From the NCBI RefSeq assembly GCF_003390935.1, contig NZ_QNQZ01000001.1, forward strand, positions 186,001-250,000: a stretch of DNA of 64,000 bases, in the 5' to 3' direction. Positions 35,696-44,754 of this stretch are shown here, one piece after another (the first letter of the stretch is position 1; the number at the start of each line of letters is the position of its first letter). This DNA comes from Lewinella sp. IMCC34191 (GTDB taxonomy: Bacteria > Bacteroidota > Bacteroidia > Chitinophagales > Saprospiraceae). The position numbers were made by a program, and so were the translations under genes. A model generated the notes under the pieces. That model was not told the origin of the DNA. It saw only the letters and a program-made list of their open reading frames with translations, and ran no database searches.

Positions 35696-38071
35696 TTACT
35701 CGGCCGACGGGGGCGGCGTCTCCGTGCCCCAATCCTTGTTGGGCTCATCTCCCATGGTGAAAACCAGCTTGCCACCCTGCATCAGTTCGTCCCGGTACAA
35801 CCAGCAGTTGTCCAGGGGTTTGCCGTTCCATTCGGCCGATTGGACGTAGACGTTGTCCTTACTCGTATCTTTTGCCTCGATGACGAGCGTGTTTCCGTTG
35901 CCCAGCTGAATGGTGGACCTACTGAACAGCGGACTGCCCAGTTCAACGACGGGGCGGGCATCGGTGAAGCCTTTGACGTCAAATAGGCCGAGGGAACTGA
36001 TGACGTACCAGGCGCCCAGTTGGCCCTGGTCCTCATCCTGACCGTAGCCGTAACCGTGGATGGGGTCGATGCCGTAGAATTCATCGCAGATCCGGCGCGT
36101 CCATTTCTGGGTCAGCCAGGGCTTGCCGGAGAAATTGAACAGCCAGCTGATGTGCAGACAGGGCTGGTTGCCGTGATTGTAGATGGCCCGGATGCCGGCG
36201 AAGGCATCGATCTCCTTGCCGCCCCCGAAGCCGGTTTTAGCCGAGGCGGTGAAGATGCTGTCCAGGCGGTTATTGAAGGTATCGCGCCCGAGGGCCCTGA
36301 CCAGTCCCGCGGGGTCGTGGGGGACGTAAAAGGTATACTGCATCGCGTTCCCCTCCTGAAAGCCGCGCCACGGCTGGTAGGGATCGAAGTTATCCGCGAA
36401 GCTGCCGTCCGCCAGTCGCGGCTGCATCAATTTATTCTCCGGGTTGAGAATCATCTTCCAGCCGTCGGAAAGATCGCTCAGCTGCTCGTAATCGGCTGTT
36501 TTACCCAGTGCCTTCGCCATCTGCGCGGCGGCGTAGGCGCTGAAGCTGTACTCCAGCGTGTGGGAATTGGCGAAGTAGGATCCCGTCGAATCCGTCCGGA
36601 ACCATTCGCCCTCGTACTGCTCGTAGTCGTCCCGGAAGGGGACGTAACCGTTTTCGGTAAAGGCCTGGACGTCCATCTTTCCCGAGCCGAAGGCACGGTC
36701 CCGAAAATCCAATTCGTTCGCCCGCACGGCCTCGTAGGCTAAGTCGACATCATAGTCGCGGATGCCGGTTTGGTAGGCGGCCGCCACGGCCAGTCCTACG
36801 AAGTTGGTGCCCACCCCCGATACGTATTCGCTGTTGGCGAGCCCGTCGCCGAACCAGCCCTTATCGCGGTATACCTGCAGCTCGGTATTGACGTAGTTGC
36901 TGTACCACTCGGGGTAGGAGAGGGCCCAGAGTTGGGTGATGTTCCAGAAGCCGCCCCAGATGGCATCGGTATTGATGAACTCCGGCCGCTTGCCCGTGCT
37001 GTCCGCCTCCAGCCGGCCGACCCGGCCGCCGTGCTGCGGATAGTCACCGTTCACGTCACTGGCGATCCCGCGACCCAGCAGGGCGTGGTACAGACCGGTG
37101 TAGAACTTGGTCTTGCCCTGCTCGCTCGGCCCCTCGACTTTGATCTTGCCCAGTTCCCGTTCCCAGGTACTCTGGGCGGCCTGGCGGGCCGCGTCGAAGT
37201 CGAGGTCATCGGCTTCGGCCAGCAGGTTAGCTTTGGCGTTGGCGATGGAGGTATAGGAGAGGCCGATCTTTAGTTCGATCGTCTCCCTGGCCTCCGTTTG
37301 AAAGTTCAGCGCCAGCCCGGCTCCCTTTCCCGCGGCCGACTTTTCGCCCGACCGCACGCCTTCCTTCGTAAAGGCATCCACGCCGGCCGGTGCCTTGCTG
37401 ATTTCCCCGTAGACGTACATGTTGACCTGTCCTCCGGGATCGTACGTATGCACGTACTTGGGGTAGGTGCTCACGAAGCCTTGGAAGTGCATGTCGTCCA
37501 CCATCCGCACACTGGCGTCGGTCACCTCGCCGCTCTCTCCCTGGGTGTTGCCGATGTCGAGCAGGATGTGGGCCCGATCGCTTTCCGGAAAGGTGTAGCG
37601 ATGAAAGCCGACCCGCTTGGTGGCCGTCAGCTCGGCCGTGATGTCGTAATCGTCGAGCCGTACCCGGTAGTAGCCGGGCTTCGCCAGTTGATTTTCGCGG
37701 TCGAAACGGGAGCGGTAGCCGCCGTCGGGATTTTCAAGCTCACCGGGCCGTACTTGTAGTTCTCCGGTGGTGGGCATGAAGCTCACGCCGCCCACCTGCC
37801 ATTCGTGGAAGTGTACGAAACCCTCGATGGAGTTGTGCCGGGTATCGTAGCCCACGGCTTCCCAGCCCGAGGCATTCCCGTAGTGGCCGTTCGTGGAGGG
37901 GGCCAGCTTGGCCATGCCGTAGGGGAGGGCGGCCGGCGTGTAGAAAAACCAGCGGCTGTGGGCGGTGCCGATGTCGGGATCGACGTACCGCAGGACGCTC
38001 TGTGCGTGGGTAATTTGGGCGATTAGTAAGCAGGCCGGTAGCAGCCATCCCATCGGAAGAAAACGTTTCAT
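35696..38071 (-). CDS. GH92-family alpha-mannosidase
   Basis: A 791-residue secreted protein (signal peptide ending ...THAQ). It has the GH92 layout: an N-terminal beta-sandwich (VDPDIGTAHSRWFFYTP, NSIEGFVHFHEWQVGG) and a C-terminal (alpha/alpha)6 barrel with RGFQEGNAMQYTFYVPHD, then GNQPCLHISWLFNFSGKP, then YGQDEDQGQLGAWYV. The Glu in EGNAMQY, which I take as the catalytic acid, is retained, and so are the Asp residues of QDEDQ. The usual NEP motif is NQP here. GH92 enzymes are exo-alpha-mannosidases, Ca2+-dependent and inverting. It is divergent from the phosphodiesterase gene (237-bp gap). Confidence 0.9.
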   Translation of the reverse strand: MKRFLPMGWLLPACLLIAQITHAQSVLRYVDPDIGTAHSRWFFYTPAALPYGMAKLAPSTNGHYGNASGWEAVGYDTRHNSIEGFVHFHEWQVGGVSFMPTTGELQVRPGELENPDGGYRSRFDRENQLAKPGYYRVRLDDYDITAELTATKRVGFHRYTFPESDRAHILLDIGNTQGESGEVTDASVRMVDDMHFQGFVSTYPKYVHTYDPGGQVNMYVYGEISKAPAGVDAFTKEGVRSGEKSAAGKGAGLALNFQTEARETIELKIGLSYTSIANAKANLLAEADDLDFDAARQAAQSTWERELGKIKVEGPSEQGKTKFYTGLYHALLGRGIASDVNGDYPQHGGRVGRLEADSTGKRPEFINTDAIWGGFWNITQLWALSYPEWYSNYVNTELQVYRDKGWFGDGLANSEYVSGVGTNFVGLAVAAAYQTGIRDYDVDLAYEAVRANELDFRDRAFGSGKMDVQAFTENGYVPFRDDYEQYEGEWFRTDSTGSYFANSHTLEYSFSAYAAAQMAKALGKTADYEQLSDLSDGWKMILNPENKLMQPRLADGSFADNFDPYQPWRGFQEGNAMQYTFYVPHDPAGLVRALGRDTFNNRLDSIFTASAKTGFGGGKEIDAFAGIRAIYNHGNQPCLHISWLFNFSGKPWLTQKWTRRICDEFYGIDPIHGYGYGQDEDQGQLGAWYVISSLGLFDVKGFTDARPVVELGSPLFSRSTIQLGNGNTLVIEAKDTSKDNVYVQSAEWNGKPLDNCWLYRDELMQGGKLVFTMGDEPNKDWGTETPPPSAE

Positions 38072-38308
38072 GATCTGACATTAAGCAGTGCGCCGGAACG
38101 AATCGGGCGCACCACGGACCGGGAAGAAATGCGGGCCGTAAAATAGGGTGCGGATCGCTGGTGCGACCTGCCCTTAGCCACGCTTGGCGGCACGGACGAA
38201 CGTGAACGGAGATTTAAGTTACGGTTAAGTCATGGCCGGCCGTGCAAAAATGGGCCCCGGGGCGATCTACTTTGGCCGGTAGTAATCGCAAATAAAGCAA
38301 CAGACCTT

Positions 38309-39676
38309 ATGCAATTCCGGCTCGCCGTCCTTATCCTGCTCATCCTGGCCCTCGTCGGTGGTCCGGCCTTCGCGCAGCAGCAACAGCAGGTAATCCTGAT
38401 TTCGATCGATGGCTTCCGGCCCGATTTTTACCTGGACGACGCGTGGCCGGCGCCTATTCTGCAACATATGGCGGAGCACGGTGCGCATGCGGAGGCCGTA
38501 CGTGGCGTATTCCCTTCGGTCACCTATCCTTCCCACACGACCATCATCACCGGGAGAACGCCCGCCGCACACGGTATTTACTACAATGCCCCCTTCGAGC
38601 CGGAAGGCGCCACGGGACGCTGGTACTGGGAATACGGTAGCATAAAAACGCCGACGCTGTTCTCCCTGAGCCGCGAAGCGGGTCTCACCTCGGCGGCGAT
38701 CGCCTGGCCGGTCACCGTGGACGCACCCATCGACTACAACCTGCCCGAGGTGTGGTCGCTAAATGAGAACGAGGAGCGCCTGAGCCCCCTGCGGGAAGAG
38801 GCTATGCCCGCGGGCTTCCTGGAAGAGATCGAAACCCACGCTACCGGTAAAATCACGAGCACCAACTACGGCAACGAAGGGTACTTCGCCCGGGAGCAGC
38901 GCTTCGCCGCGGCCGCTTCCTACATTTTCGAGACCTACCAGCCCGATCTGCTGGCGGTGCACCTGCTGTCCGTGGATCACTTTCAGCATACCGACGGTCG
39001 GGAAGGCTACATGCCCCGACGGGCGGTGAGCGCGGTGGATGCCGCCATCGGTCAGATCCTGGAAACGGTCGAACGGCTGGGTAAAATGGAGACCACCACC
39101 TTCATCATCACCGGGGATCACGGCTTCGTGGATATTCACTCTTCCCTGGCACCCAATGTACTGCTGAAACAACACGGCTTTATCGGCGAAGAGGGCGAAG
39201 CCTGGAAGGCGAAATTTCATACCTCGGGTGCCGCGGCCTTCCTGCACGTGAACGATGCGCGGGATACGGAATCGGTCGCGCAGGTCCGCGAACTGCTCAA
39301 CGCGCTGCCCGCCAATCAGCGAAAGCTCTTTCGGATCGTGGAAAAGGACGAGTTGGTTACAGTAGGAGCGGACCCAAGTGTCGAACTCGCCATCGCTCCT
39401 ACGGAAGGTATCGGGATGAGCTCCCGTACCGGCGGTGCTTTGGTGGGCTCGGCGAGCGGGGGAACGCACGGGTTCTTCCCTGACGGCGACCACATTCAAA
39501 CCGGCTTCATCGCCTTTGCCGGGCGGGCGAAGAAAGGTACCGTAGTCAAACAGATGGAACTGACCGACATCGCCCCGCTGATCGCCGAAATCCTCGGTTT
39601 GGAATTCACGGAGAGCGACGGGTTGACCTACCCCGGGATATTGAGCACTACCGCATCGGGCGCGGCCGGTAAGTAA
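38309..39676 (+). CDS. Ectonucleotide pyrophosphatase/phosphodiesterase-type phosphatase
   Basis: A 455-residue exported protein (signal peptide ending ...AFAQ) of the alkaline-phosphatase superfamily, NPP branch. Motifs: ISIDGFRPDFY (metal-binding Asp), PSVTYPSHTTIITG (catalytic Thr), the late metal ligands SVDHFQHTDG and TGDHGFVDI. Such enzymes cleave phosphodiesters or phosphomonoesters outside the cell; the substrate is not known. It stands between the divergent GH92 gene and the Crp gene, which follows after 64 bp on the same strand. Confidence 0.9.
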   Translation: MQFRLAVLILLILALVGGPAFAQQQQQVILISIDGFRPDFYLDDAWPAPILQHMAEHGAHAEAVRGVFPSVTYPSHTTIITGRTPAAHGIYYNAPFEPEGATGRWYWEYGSIKTPTLFSLSREAGLTSAAIAWPVTVDAPIDYNLPEVWSLNENEERLSPLREEAMPAGFLEEIETHATGKITSTNYGNEGYFAREQRFAAAASYIFETYQPDLLAVHLLSVDHFQHTDGREGYMPRRAVSAVDAAIGQILETVERLGKMETTTFIITGDHGFVDIHSSLAPNVLLKQHGFIGEEGEAWKAKFHTSGAAAFLHVNDARDTESVAQVRELLNALPANQRKLFRIVEKDELVTVGADPSVELAIAPTEGIGMSSRTGGALVGSASGGTHGFFPDGDHIQTGFIAFAGRAKKGTVVKQMELTDIAPLIAEILGLEFTESDGLTYPGILSTTASGAAGK

Positions 39677-39740
39677 AGCTTGCCAATAAATTAATGCGGG
39701 ATTTACCTGGACGAAACGGCCGTGGCCGTTCTTTCATCGT

Positions 39741-40322
39741 ATGCACGACCGAGCCATACCCAATCCGTCCCACCATGCTGAATCCGCCCCGGAACTACCC
39801 GGCTGCCTGCGTGACCACGGTCGGCGTCGGCGGTACGTAGCCGGTGCGTACGTCTACCGGCCGGTGGACCAGATGACGTTGATCTACTTCATCTCCGCGG
39901 GCACGGTCAAGATCGGTAGCTACAGTCCGGAAGGCAGGGAAGTGGTTTACGACACGGCCGGGCCGGGAGACTTCTTTGGCAACCTCAAATACCTGGGTAA
40001 CCGGGGCGGGTTCCAGGAATTCGTCCGCGCCCTCACCGAAGTGGAAGTCGACACCCTGGATTTGGTGACCTTTAAGCGGATCCTGGCTACCCAGCCTTCA
40101 GTACAGGAATGGTTTTCGCGCCTCATGGTGAAACGCTGGGCGCGGGCCGAAGCCCGGCTGTACCGCATTTCCGCCCTGCGTCCCCTGGAGCGACTCCGCC
40201 AGGTGCTCTGCGAAGTAGGCGACGACGACGCCCGGGCGCCGGAGGTGCTCACCCAATCGGACCTGGCCAACCTGACCGGACTGACCCGGCAAACCGTGGC
40301 CAAGCTGCTGCGGGAATTGTAA
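39741..40322 (+). CDS. Crp/Fnr-family transcriptional regulator
   Basis: A 193-residue protein. Residues ~30-120 form a cyclic-nucleotide-binding-like barrel (YFISAGTVKIGSYSPEGRE, AGPGDFFGNLKYLGN). A long helix follows, and the C-terminus is a helix-turn-helix (LTQSDLANLTGLTRQTVAKL). The residues needed for cAMP binding are not clear. It lies just upstream of a TonB receptor gene with an inverted repeat in the gap (40408-40428), so it may regulate that gene (inference). The N-terminal ~30 residues are Arg/His-rich. Confidence 0.85.
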   Translation: MHDRAIPNPSHHAESAPELPGCLRDHGRRRRYVAGAYVYRPVDQMTLIYFISAGTVKIGSYSPEGREVVYDTAGPGDFFGNLKYLGNRGGFQEFVRALTEVEVDTLDLVTFKRILATQPSVQEWFSRLMVKRWARAEARLYRISALRPLERLRQVLCEVGDDDARAPEVLTQSDLANLTGLTRQTVAKLLREL

Positions 40323-40407
40323 AGCCAGCTTTAGCTCCGGGTTAAGCGGAACGCAGCGAAGACCATCCTAGGTTAACATTCTAACAAGCCTGCCCCGACG
40401 GGACCGG

Positions 40408-40455
40408 GGATGTTAAAAACGAACATCCGGCCGGCCGGTGGCCCCGATAGTTTTG
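40408..40455 (+). promoter_or_regulatory. Inverted repeat plus -7 box before the TonB receptor gene
   Basis: GGATGTT (40408-40414) and AACATCC (40422-40428) form a 7-bp inverted repeat. Twenty bp downstream is TAGTTTTG (40448-40455), a full match to TAnnTTTG, 22 bp before the ATG at 40477. The inverted repeat is at about the -33 position, where no TTTG is present, so an activator may bind there. Confidence 0.5.
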
Positions 40456-40476
40456 CGGCAACCAATTGATACTTGC

Positions 40477-43400
40477 ATGACTTTCCGCAGTAAATTTTAC
40501 CTTGTTTTTGTCTCATTTCTCCTGGCTAGTATGTGTCTCTCCGCCCAGGCGACCAACGCTTCCTTCACCGGGGTGGTCCGGGAGGCCGCCGGCGAAACGC
40601 TCATCGGCGCGACCGTAACCATCACCAATACCGCCACCGGCTTCACCACCGGTACGCTCACGAATACCGAGGGCGAATACCTCATTCAACAGGTGCCGCT
40701 GGGTGGACCGTACGACGTGACGGTATCGTACGTGGGCTACGGCCTGACGCGCCGCTCGGGTTACACCGTGAATCAGGGCAACACCGTACGCGTCGATTTC
40801 GAGATCACCTCCGAGGCCAACGATCTCGACCTAGTCGTGGTCTCCGGCAGCGACCTTCGAAACCGGATCAACCAGATCGGATCCACCACGGAGATTTCCT
40901 CCCAGCAGATCCGTAACCTCCCCACGGAAGGCCGCAACTTCACCCGGCTGACGAGCCTTTCGCCCCTGCAGGGTGGGGGAGAGATCAACCTCGGCGGACA
41001 GCGCCGTACCTCCACCAACGTAACCATCGACGGGGTCAACGCCCGCAACCAGCTGACGGCCGGGGAGATCGGCCGCGGCCCCTACACCATCAGTCAGGAG
41101 GCCGTCCGTGAGTTTGAGGTATCGACCAACGATTACGACGTGACGCAAGGGCGCCAGGGCGGCGGATCCATCAGTGCCACCACCAAATCGGGGACCAATG
41201 AATTCTCCGGTAGCGCCTTTTTCTTTCACCGCAACGACGCCCTGCAGAGTTCCTACGATATCCGGGGCAACGACCGGACGGCCGACTTCTACAACTCCCA
41301 GTACGGATTCAGCCTAGGCGGACCGCTGATCAAGGACAAGCTGCTCTTCTTCACCGTTTACGAGCGCCAGGACGCGGGGGAGCCCGAATTCATCGCGGAC
41401 CTGCAAACCACCGAGGACGAGGACCGCATCGGCATCACCCGCGAAAACCTGGACCGCTTCCAGGCAATCGCCCGCGAGAAGTACGGCGTCAGCGACGAGC
41501 GGCAGGTGGGGCAGTTCGACCGGACCACGACGGCCAATACCTGGTTCGCCCGGCTGGACTGGCAGGTCAGCGACCGGCATACCCTGACACTGCGGAACAA
41601 CTACAACAAGTGGGACAATCCGTTCAGCGTTTCCGACAACAGCTCGATCGGCTTGGCGGAGTCCTGGGGCGATTTCTCCTCCATGGAGAACAGCACGCTG
41701 CTGAGCCTTCGGAGCGCCTTTACGCCTACGCTGCTCAACGAATTCAAGGTACAGTACCAGTACGCCGAACGGGCCTATACGGCCAGTTCCCAGTTGCCGG
41801 GCGTGAATATTCCGCGGGCCATCGTGGACATCACCTCCACCTTGCCGAACGGCAGCGAGCGTACCCTCACCGCCCAGATCGGCGGTCAGCGCTACACCCC
41901 GGAGACCAACGTCGAGCGGATGGTACAGCTCACCAACACGACCTACCTCAGCGCGGGGCGTTTCAACTTTACCTTCGGTACGGATAACCTGATCACGGAC
42001 CTGGAAACCCTGCTTTCCAACGAGCAGAACGGCCGCTTTTTCTTCAACTCCCTCGAAGATTTCGCTAATCTGAATCCCTCGCGCTACGCCCGCGAAGTTC
42101 CCCTGCGCGGCCTTCCCCTCGTGGAGCAGACGGTGATGGACCTGAGCCTCTTCGGACAGGTGCAGTTCGAACCCTTGGCGAACCTGAGTGCCACCTTCGG
42201 CGTGCGTTGGGACGCCACCGTTTTCTCGGACGCGGCGGACTACAATCCCGTGGTCGACGAAGACCTGGGAATCCGGACCGATAATAAACCTTCCGACTGG
42301 GACAACATCCAGCCCCGCCTGCAGCTGACCTATGACCTGGGTGGCCGCAGCACGGACATCTTCCGCCTCGGCGGCGGGGTATTCAGCTCGCAGCCGCACT
42401 ACTACGCCCAGGTCAATAATATCCAGAACAGCGGCGTACTGCTGGGAGCCATCGACGTGACCGGTGACGATGTACCCACACCTGACTTTCCCGGCTACCG
42501 GGAGGACCCCTCCACCGTACCCGGCGTGCCCGCCGGTCAGGTGCCATTTTCGACCATCAATGCCGTGAGCGACGACTTCGAGGTGCCGACTACTTTCAAG
42601 GGGAACTTCAACTATACCCACCTCTTCGGCAATCGATACAGCCTGGGGGTCAACGTGCTGGTCAGCCGGACCGTAAACAACTACACCTACCAGGAGGCGA
42701 ACCTGGTAAAGGATCCTTACTTCGAATCCACCAGCGACGGCCGCCCCGTATTCGTACCCGCCGAAACCATCACGCCCAACGGCTCCACCGACTGGACCGA
42801 CAGTCGCATCTCCGACCGGATCGGCCGCACCCTGCTGCTGACATCCGACGGGGAACTGAATCAGACGGCCCTGATCTTCGAGGGCACCGCCCGAATAGGC
42901 GAGGACGGCTACCTCAATGCCGCTTTCACCTTCAACCGGACGCGGGACAACAGCAGCTACAACTGCTGCGTGGCCAACACCTCCACCTTCCTGCCGGTAA
43001 CCGGTGACCCGCGCGACCTCAACTACGGCATTTCCGACAACAACTTCGACCACAAACTGGTCGTGAACGGTTCCACCCCGACCTGGAAAGGACTGAACCT
43101 CGGCTTTACCGTACTGGGGTCCGGCGGCTCGCCCTACGGATTCACCGTCAACAGCAACCGGAGCGCCAACGGCGACTTCAACCTGCGCAACGACATTGCC
43201 TACATCTACGATCCGGCCGATCCGGCTACCCCGGAGGACATTCGCGAGGCCTACCGCGATATCCTCGACGATCCCGAAGTGCCGGGCCACTATAAGGATT
43301 ACCTGCGCGAAAGCTTCGGCGGCTTCGCCCGGCGCAACGGCGGCTCCTCTCCCTTCCGCGCGATCGTGGACCTGCGCGCGGCCTACGCCCTGAAGTTCCC

Positions 43401-43638
43401 GGGCCTTCCCCACGGTCTGGAGCTGACGGCCGACGTATTCAACTTCGCCAACCTGCTCAACCGCGACTGGGGCGTCACGAACGACTACTCGAGCGAGAAC
43501 CGCCTGATGCGCATCACGGGTTTCGACCAGGAGACCCAGGCCTATAGCTACGCGGTTAATTCCGGCGTGGCCGCCGAGCCCATCAACGGAACGCCGTGGC
43601 GCGTTCAGCTGGGCGTCCGGTACACCTTCAACCAATAA
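40477..43638 (+). CDS. TonB-dependent outer-membrane receptor (CarboxypepD-reg-like)
   Basis: A 1053-residue receptor. After a signal peptide (to ~SAQA) comes a carboxypeptidase-regulatory-like domain (FTGVVREAAGETLIGATVTI), then a plug region (VVVSGSDLRNRINQIGSTTE; NVTIDGVNARNQL) and the long beta-barrel with NFNYTHLFGNRYSLG; the end is PWRVQLGVRYTFNQ, a typical terminal barrel strand. The plug has no FeCT-like signalling extension. This is the 'Oar-like' branch rather than SusC. It takes up or moves large compounds across the outer membrane. The ATG at 40477 gives the signal peptide. A tandem repeat overlaps its stop codon (43630-43685). Confidence 0.9.
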   Translation: MTFRSKFYLVFVSFLLASMCLSAQATNASFTGVVREAAGETLIGATVTITNTATGFTTGTLTNTEGEYLIQQVPLGGPYDVTVSYVGYGLTRRSGYTVNQGNTVRVDFEITSEANDLDLVVVSGSDLRNRINQIGSTTEISSQQIRNLPTEGRNFTRLTSLSPLQGGGEINLGGQRRTSTNVTIDGVNARNQLTAGEIGRGPYTISQEAVREFEVSTNDYDVTQGRQGGGSISATTKSGTNEFSGSAFFFHRNDALQSSYDIRGNDRTADFYNSQYGFSLGGPLIKDKLLFFTVYERQDAGEPEFIADLQTTEDEDRIGITRENLDRFQAIAREKYGVSDERQVGQFDRTTTANTWFARLDWQVSDRHTLTLRNNYNKWDNPFSVSDNSSIGLAESWGDFSSMENSTLLSLRSAFTPTLLNEFKVQYQYAERAYTASSQLPGVNIPRAIVDITSTLPNGSERTLTAQIGGQRYTPETNVERMVQLTNTTYLSAGRFNFTFGTDNLITDLETLLSNEQNGRFFFNSLEDFANLNPSRYAREVPLRGLPLVEQTVMDLSLFGQVQFEPLANLSATFGVRWDATVFSDAADYNPVVDEDLGIRTDNKPSDWDNIQPRLQLTYDLGGRSTDIFRLGGGVFSSQPHYYAQVNNIQNSGVLLGAIDVTGDDVPTPDFPGYREDPSTVPGVPAGQVPFSTINAVSDDFEVPTTFKGNFNYTHLFGNRYSLGVNVLVSRTVNNYTYQEANLVKDPYFESTSDGRPVFVPAETITPNGSTDWTDSRISDRIGRTLLLTSDGELNQTALIFEGTARIGEDGYLNAAFTFNRTRDNSSYNCCVANTSTFLPVTGDPRDLNYGISDNNFDHKLVVNGSTPTWKGLNLGFTVLGSGGSPYGFTVNSNRSANGDFNLRNDIAYIYDPADPATPEDIREAYRDILDDPEVPGHYKDYLRESFGGFARRNGGSSPFRAIVDLRAAYALKFPGLPHGLELTADVFNFANLLNRDWGVTNDYSSENRLMRITGFDQETQAYSYAVNSGVAAEPINGTPWRVQLGVRYTFNQ

Positions 43639-43685
43639 CCAGCCACCAGCAACCAGTAACCAGCAACCAAAAACCAGTAACCAGT
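43630..43685. repeat. Eight-unit heptamer tandem repeat
   Basis: Eight consecutive 7-bp units of the form AACCAGT/AACCAGC with some variants. The first unit (AACCAAT) holds the last codon and stop of the TonB receptor gene. Confidence 0.85.
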
Positions 43686-43699
43686 AGCACCAATATTTC

Positions 43700-43733
43700 G
43701 CCCCCGCCCACCCCGAGTGCCGGGGGCAATTTT
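43700..43733 (+). terminator. Terminator after the TonB receptor
   Basis: GCCCCCG (43700-43706) pairs with CGGGGGC (43721-43727), 14-nt loop, followed by AATTTT. It lies just past the heptamer repeat. Confidence 0.7.
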
Positions 43734-43795
43734 GTCTGTACGGAATAGTGATCGGGATGGCTGAGCATAGTCCACCGTTTCCGAACAGCTTTTTA

Positions 43796-43810
43796 CCTGC
43801 GCTCCGCCGC
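43796..43810 (+). repeat. Dispersed GC-rich motif, copy 8
   Basis: Exact core, preceded by TTTTTA and followed by CCCTTG, between the convergent receptor and DUF1080 genes. Confidence 0.75.
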
Positions 43811-43903
43811 CCCTTGCTTCGCCCGTTTTCATCCTTTACGAGAACGATACGCTGCGCTGGACGAAGGAGATCACCGGAATACAGGAGCAATCGGCGGCTA
43901 CAG

Positions 43904-44557
43904 CTAGCGGGCTAGCGGCTTCACCATAATATCTTTATAATAAACCAGGCTTTCCGGATCGTGGCCCTGCAGGGCGAAGGTGCCGCTGGAAAGTATCTGC
44001 TTTTTTGATCCTTCCGACCGTTGCGGGTTGTCCGGCTCGGTGTATTTGGTTACCGTTTCGCCGTTGAGTTTTACCGTGACCGTATTGCCGCGTACGATGA
44101 TGTGCTGGGTGTACCACTCGTTGTCCGGCACGTGGACTTCCCGCACGTCGTCGTAGGAGTAAACGCTGCCGGTGCGGCGCCAGTCGGATTGCGAGTTGTT
44201 GACCTGGATCTCGTATCCCTGCGACGGCCAGCCTTCTTCCTGGTAGGCGGTATGGATGAAGATGCCCGAGTTGGAGCCGGGGGTGGTCATGACCTGGGCT
44301 TTGAACTCGAAGTCCTCGAAATTGTGGTCCATGACCGGGCCGGTGTAAAAGAGGTGGGCCCGCGGTCCGTGGGCGACGATACGGCCATCGTCCACGCTGA
44401 AGGTGGCGGGGTTTTCGCTGGCTTTCCAACCGTCCAGGGATTGGCCGTCGAAGAGGGAGATCCAGCCGTCGGTATCGGTGTCGCTGGTGGTGGATTTGGA
44501 TGTGTTGCACGCAAAGGCGAGCAGGAGCAGGAGGCAGCCGGACAGGAAGTATTTCAT
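43904..44557 (-). CDS. DUF1080 (3-keto-disaccharide hydrolase-like) lipoprotein
   Basis: A 217-residue lipoprotein (LAFAC lipobox). It shows the DUF1080 sandwich: DGWISLFDGQSLDGWKASEN, NFEDFEFKAQVMTTPGSNSG, QGYEIQVNNSQSDW and the C-terminal YYKDIMVKPLAR. Some DUF1080 proteins hydrolyse 3-keto-glycosides; others bind carbohydrate. The ATG at 44557 is followed directly by the signal peptide. It converges on the TonB receptor gene, and is divergent from the T9SS gene. Confidence 0.87.
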   Translation of the reverse strand: MKYFLSGCLLLLLAFACNTSKSTTSDTDTDGWISLFDGQSLDGWKASENPATFSVDDGRIVAHGPRAHLFYTGPVMDHNFEDFEFKAQVMTTPGSNSGIFIHTAYQEEGWPSQGYEIQVNNSQSDWRRTGSVYSYDDVREVHVPDNEWYTQHIIVRGNTVTVKLNGETVTKYTEPDNPQRSEGSKKQILSSGTFALQGHDPESLVYYKDIMVKPLAR

Positions 44558-44754
44558 GATAGGATGTTATGAAGGACTTGGAGAAGACGGTAATCGATCC
44601 GGCCAATATATAGGTGGAAGACTAATCGAAAGCCTTCCTCGTGAAATACCTTGCGCGCGATTTGACGTAACCCCACCGGCGGGCACGCATATCCTGCTAC
44701 GATTCCCTATTTTGACCAAGGTTAGCTAGCACCTAAACCAACACCAGAAACCCC

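Noticed and set aside
35696-39676. GH92 and phosphodiesterase as a phosphomannan-degrading pair through loss of the GH92 acid
   Set aside because: The catalytic Glu in EGNAMQY is retained, so the mannosyl-phosphate specificity linked to its replacement is not supported.
43630-43685. Possible CRISPR-like array
   Set aside because: Units are only 7 bp and contiguous without spacers, so it is a simple tandem repeat.
41314-43890. 858-codon open frame on the minus strand across the TonB receptor gene
   Set aside because: It is antisense to a receptor with clear homology in the other strand. The translation is low-complexity and has no family motif, as expected from GC-rich codon bias.
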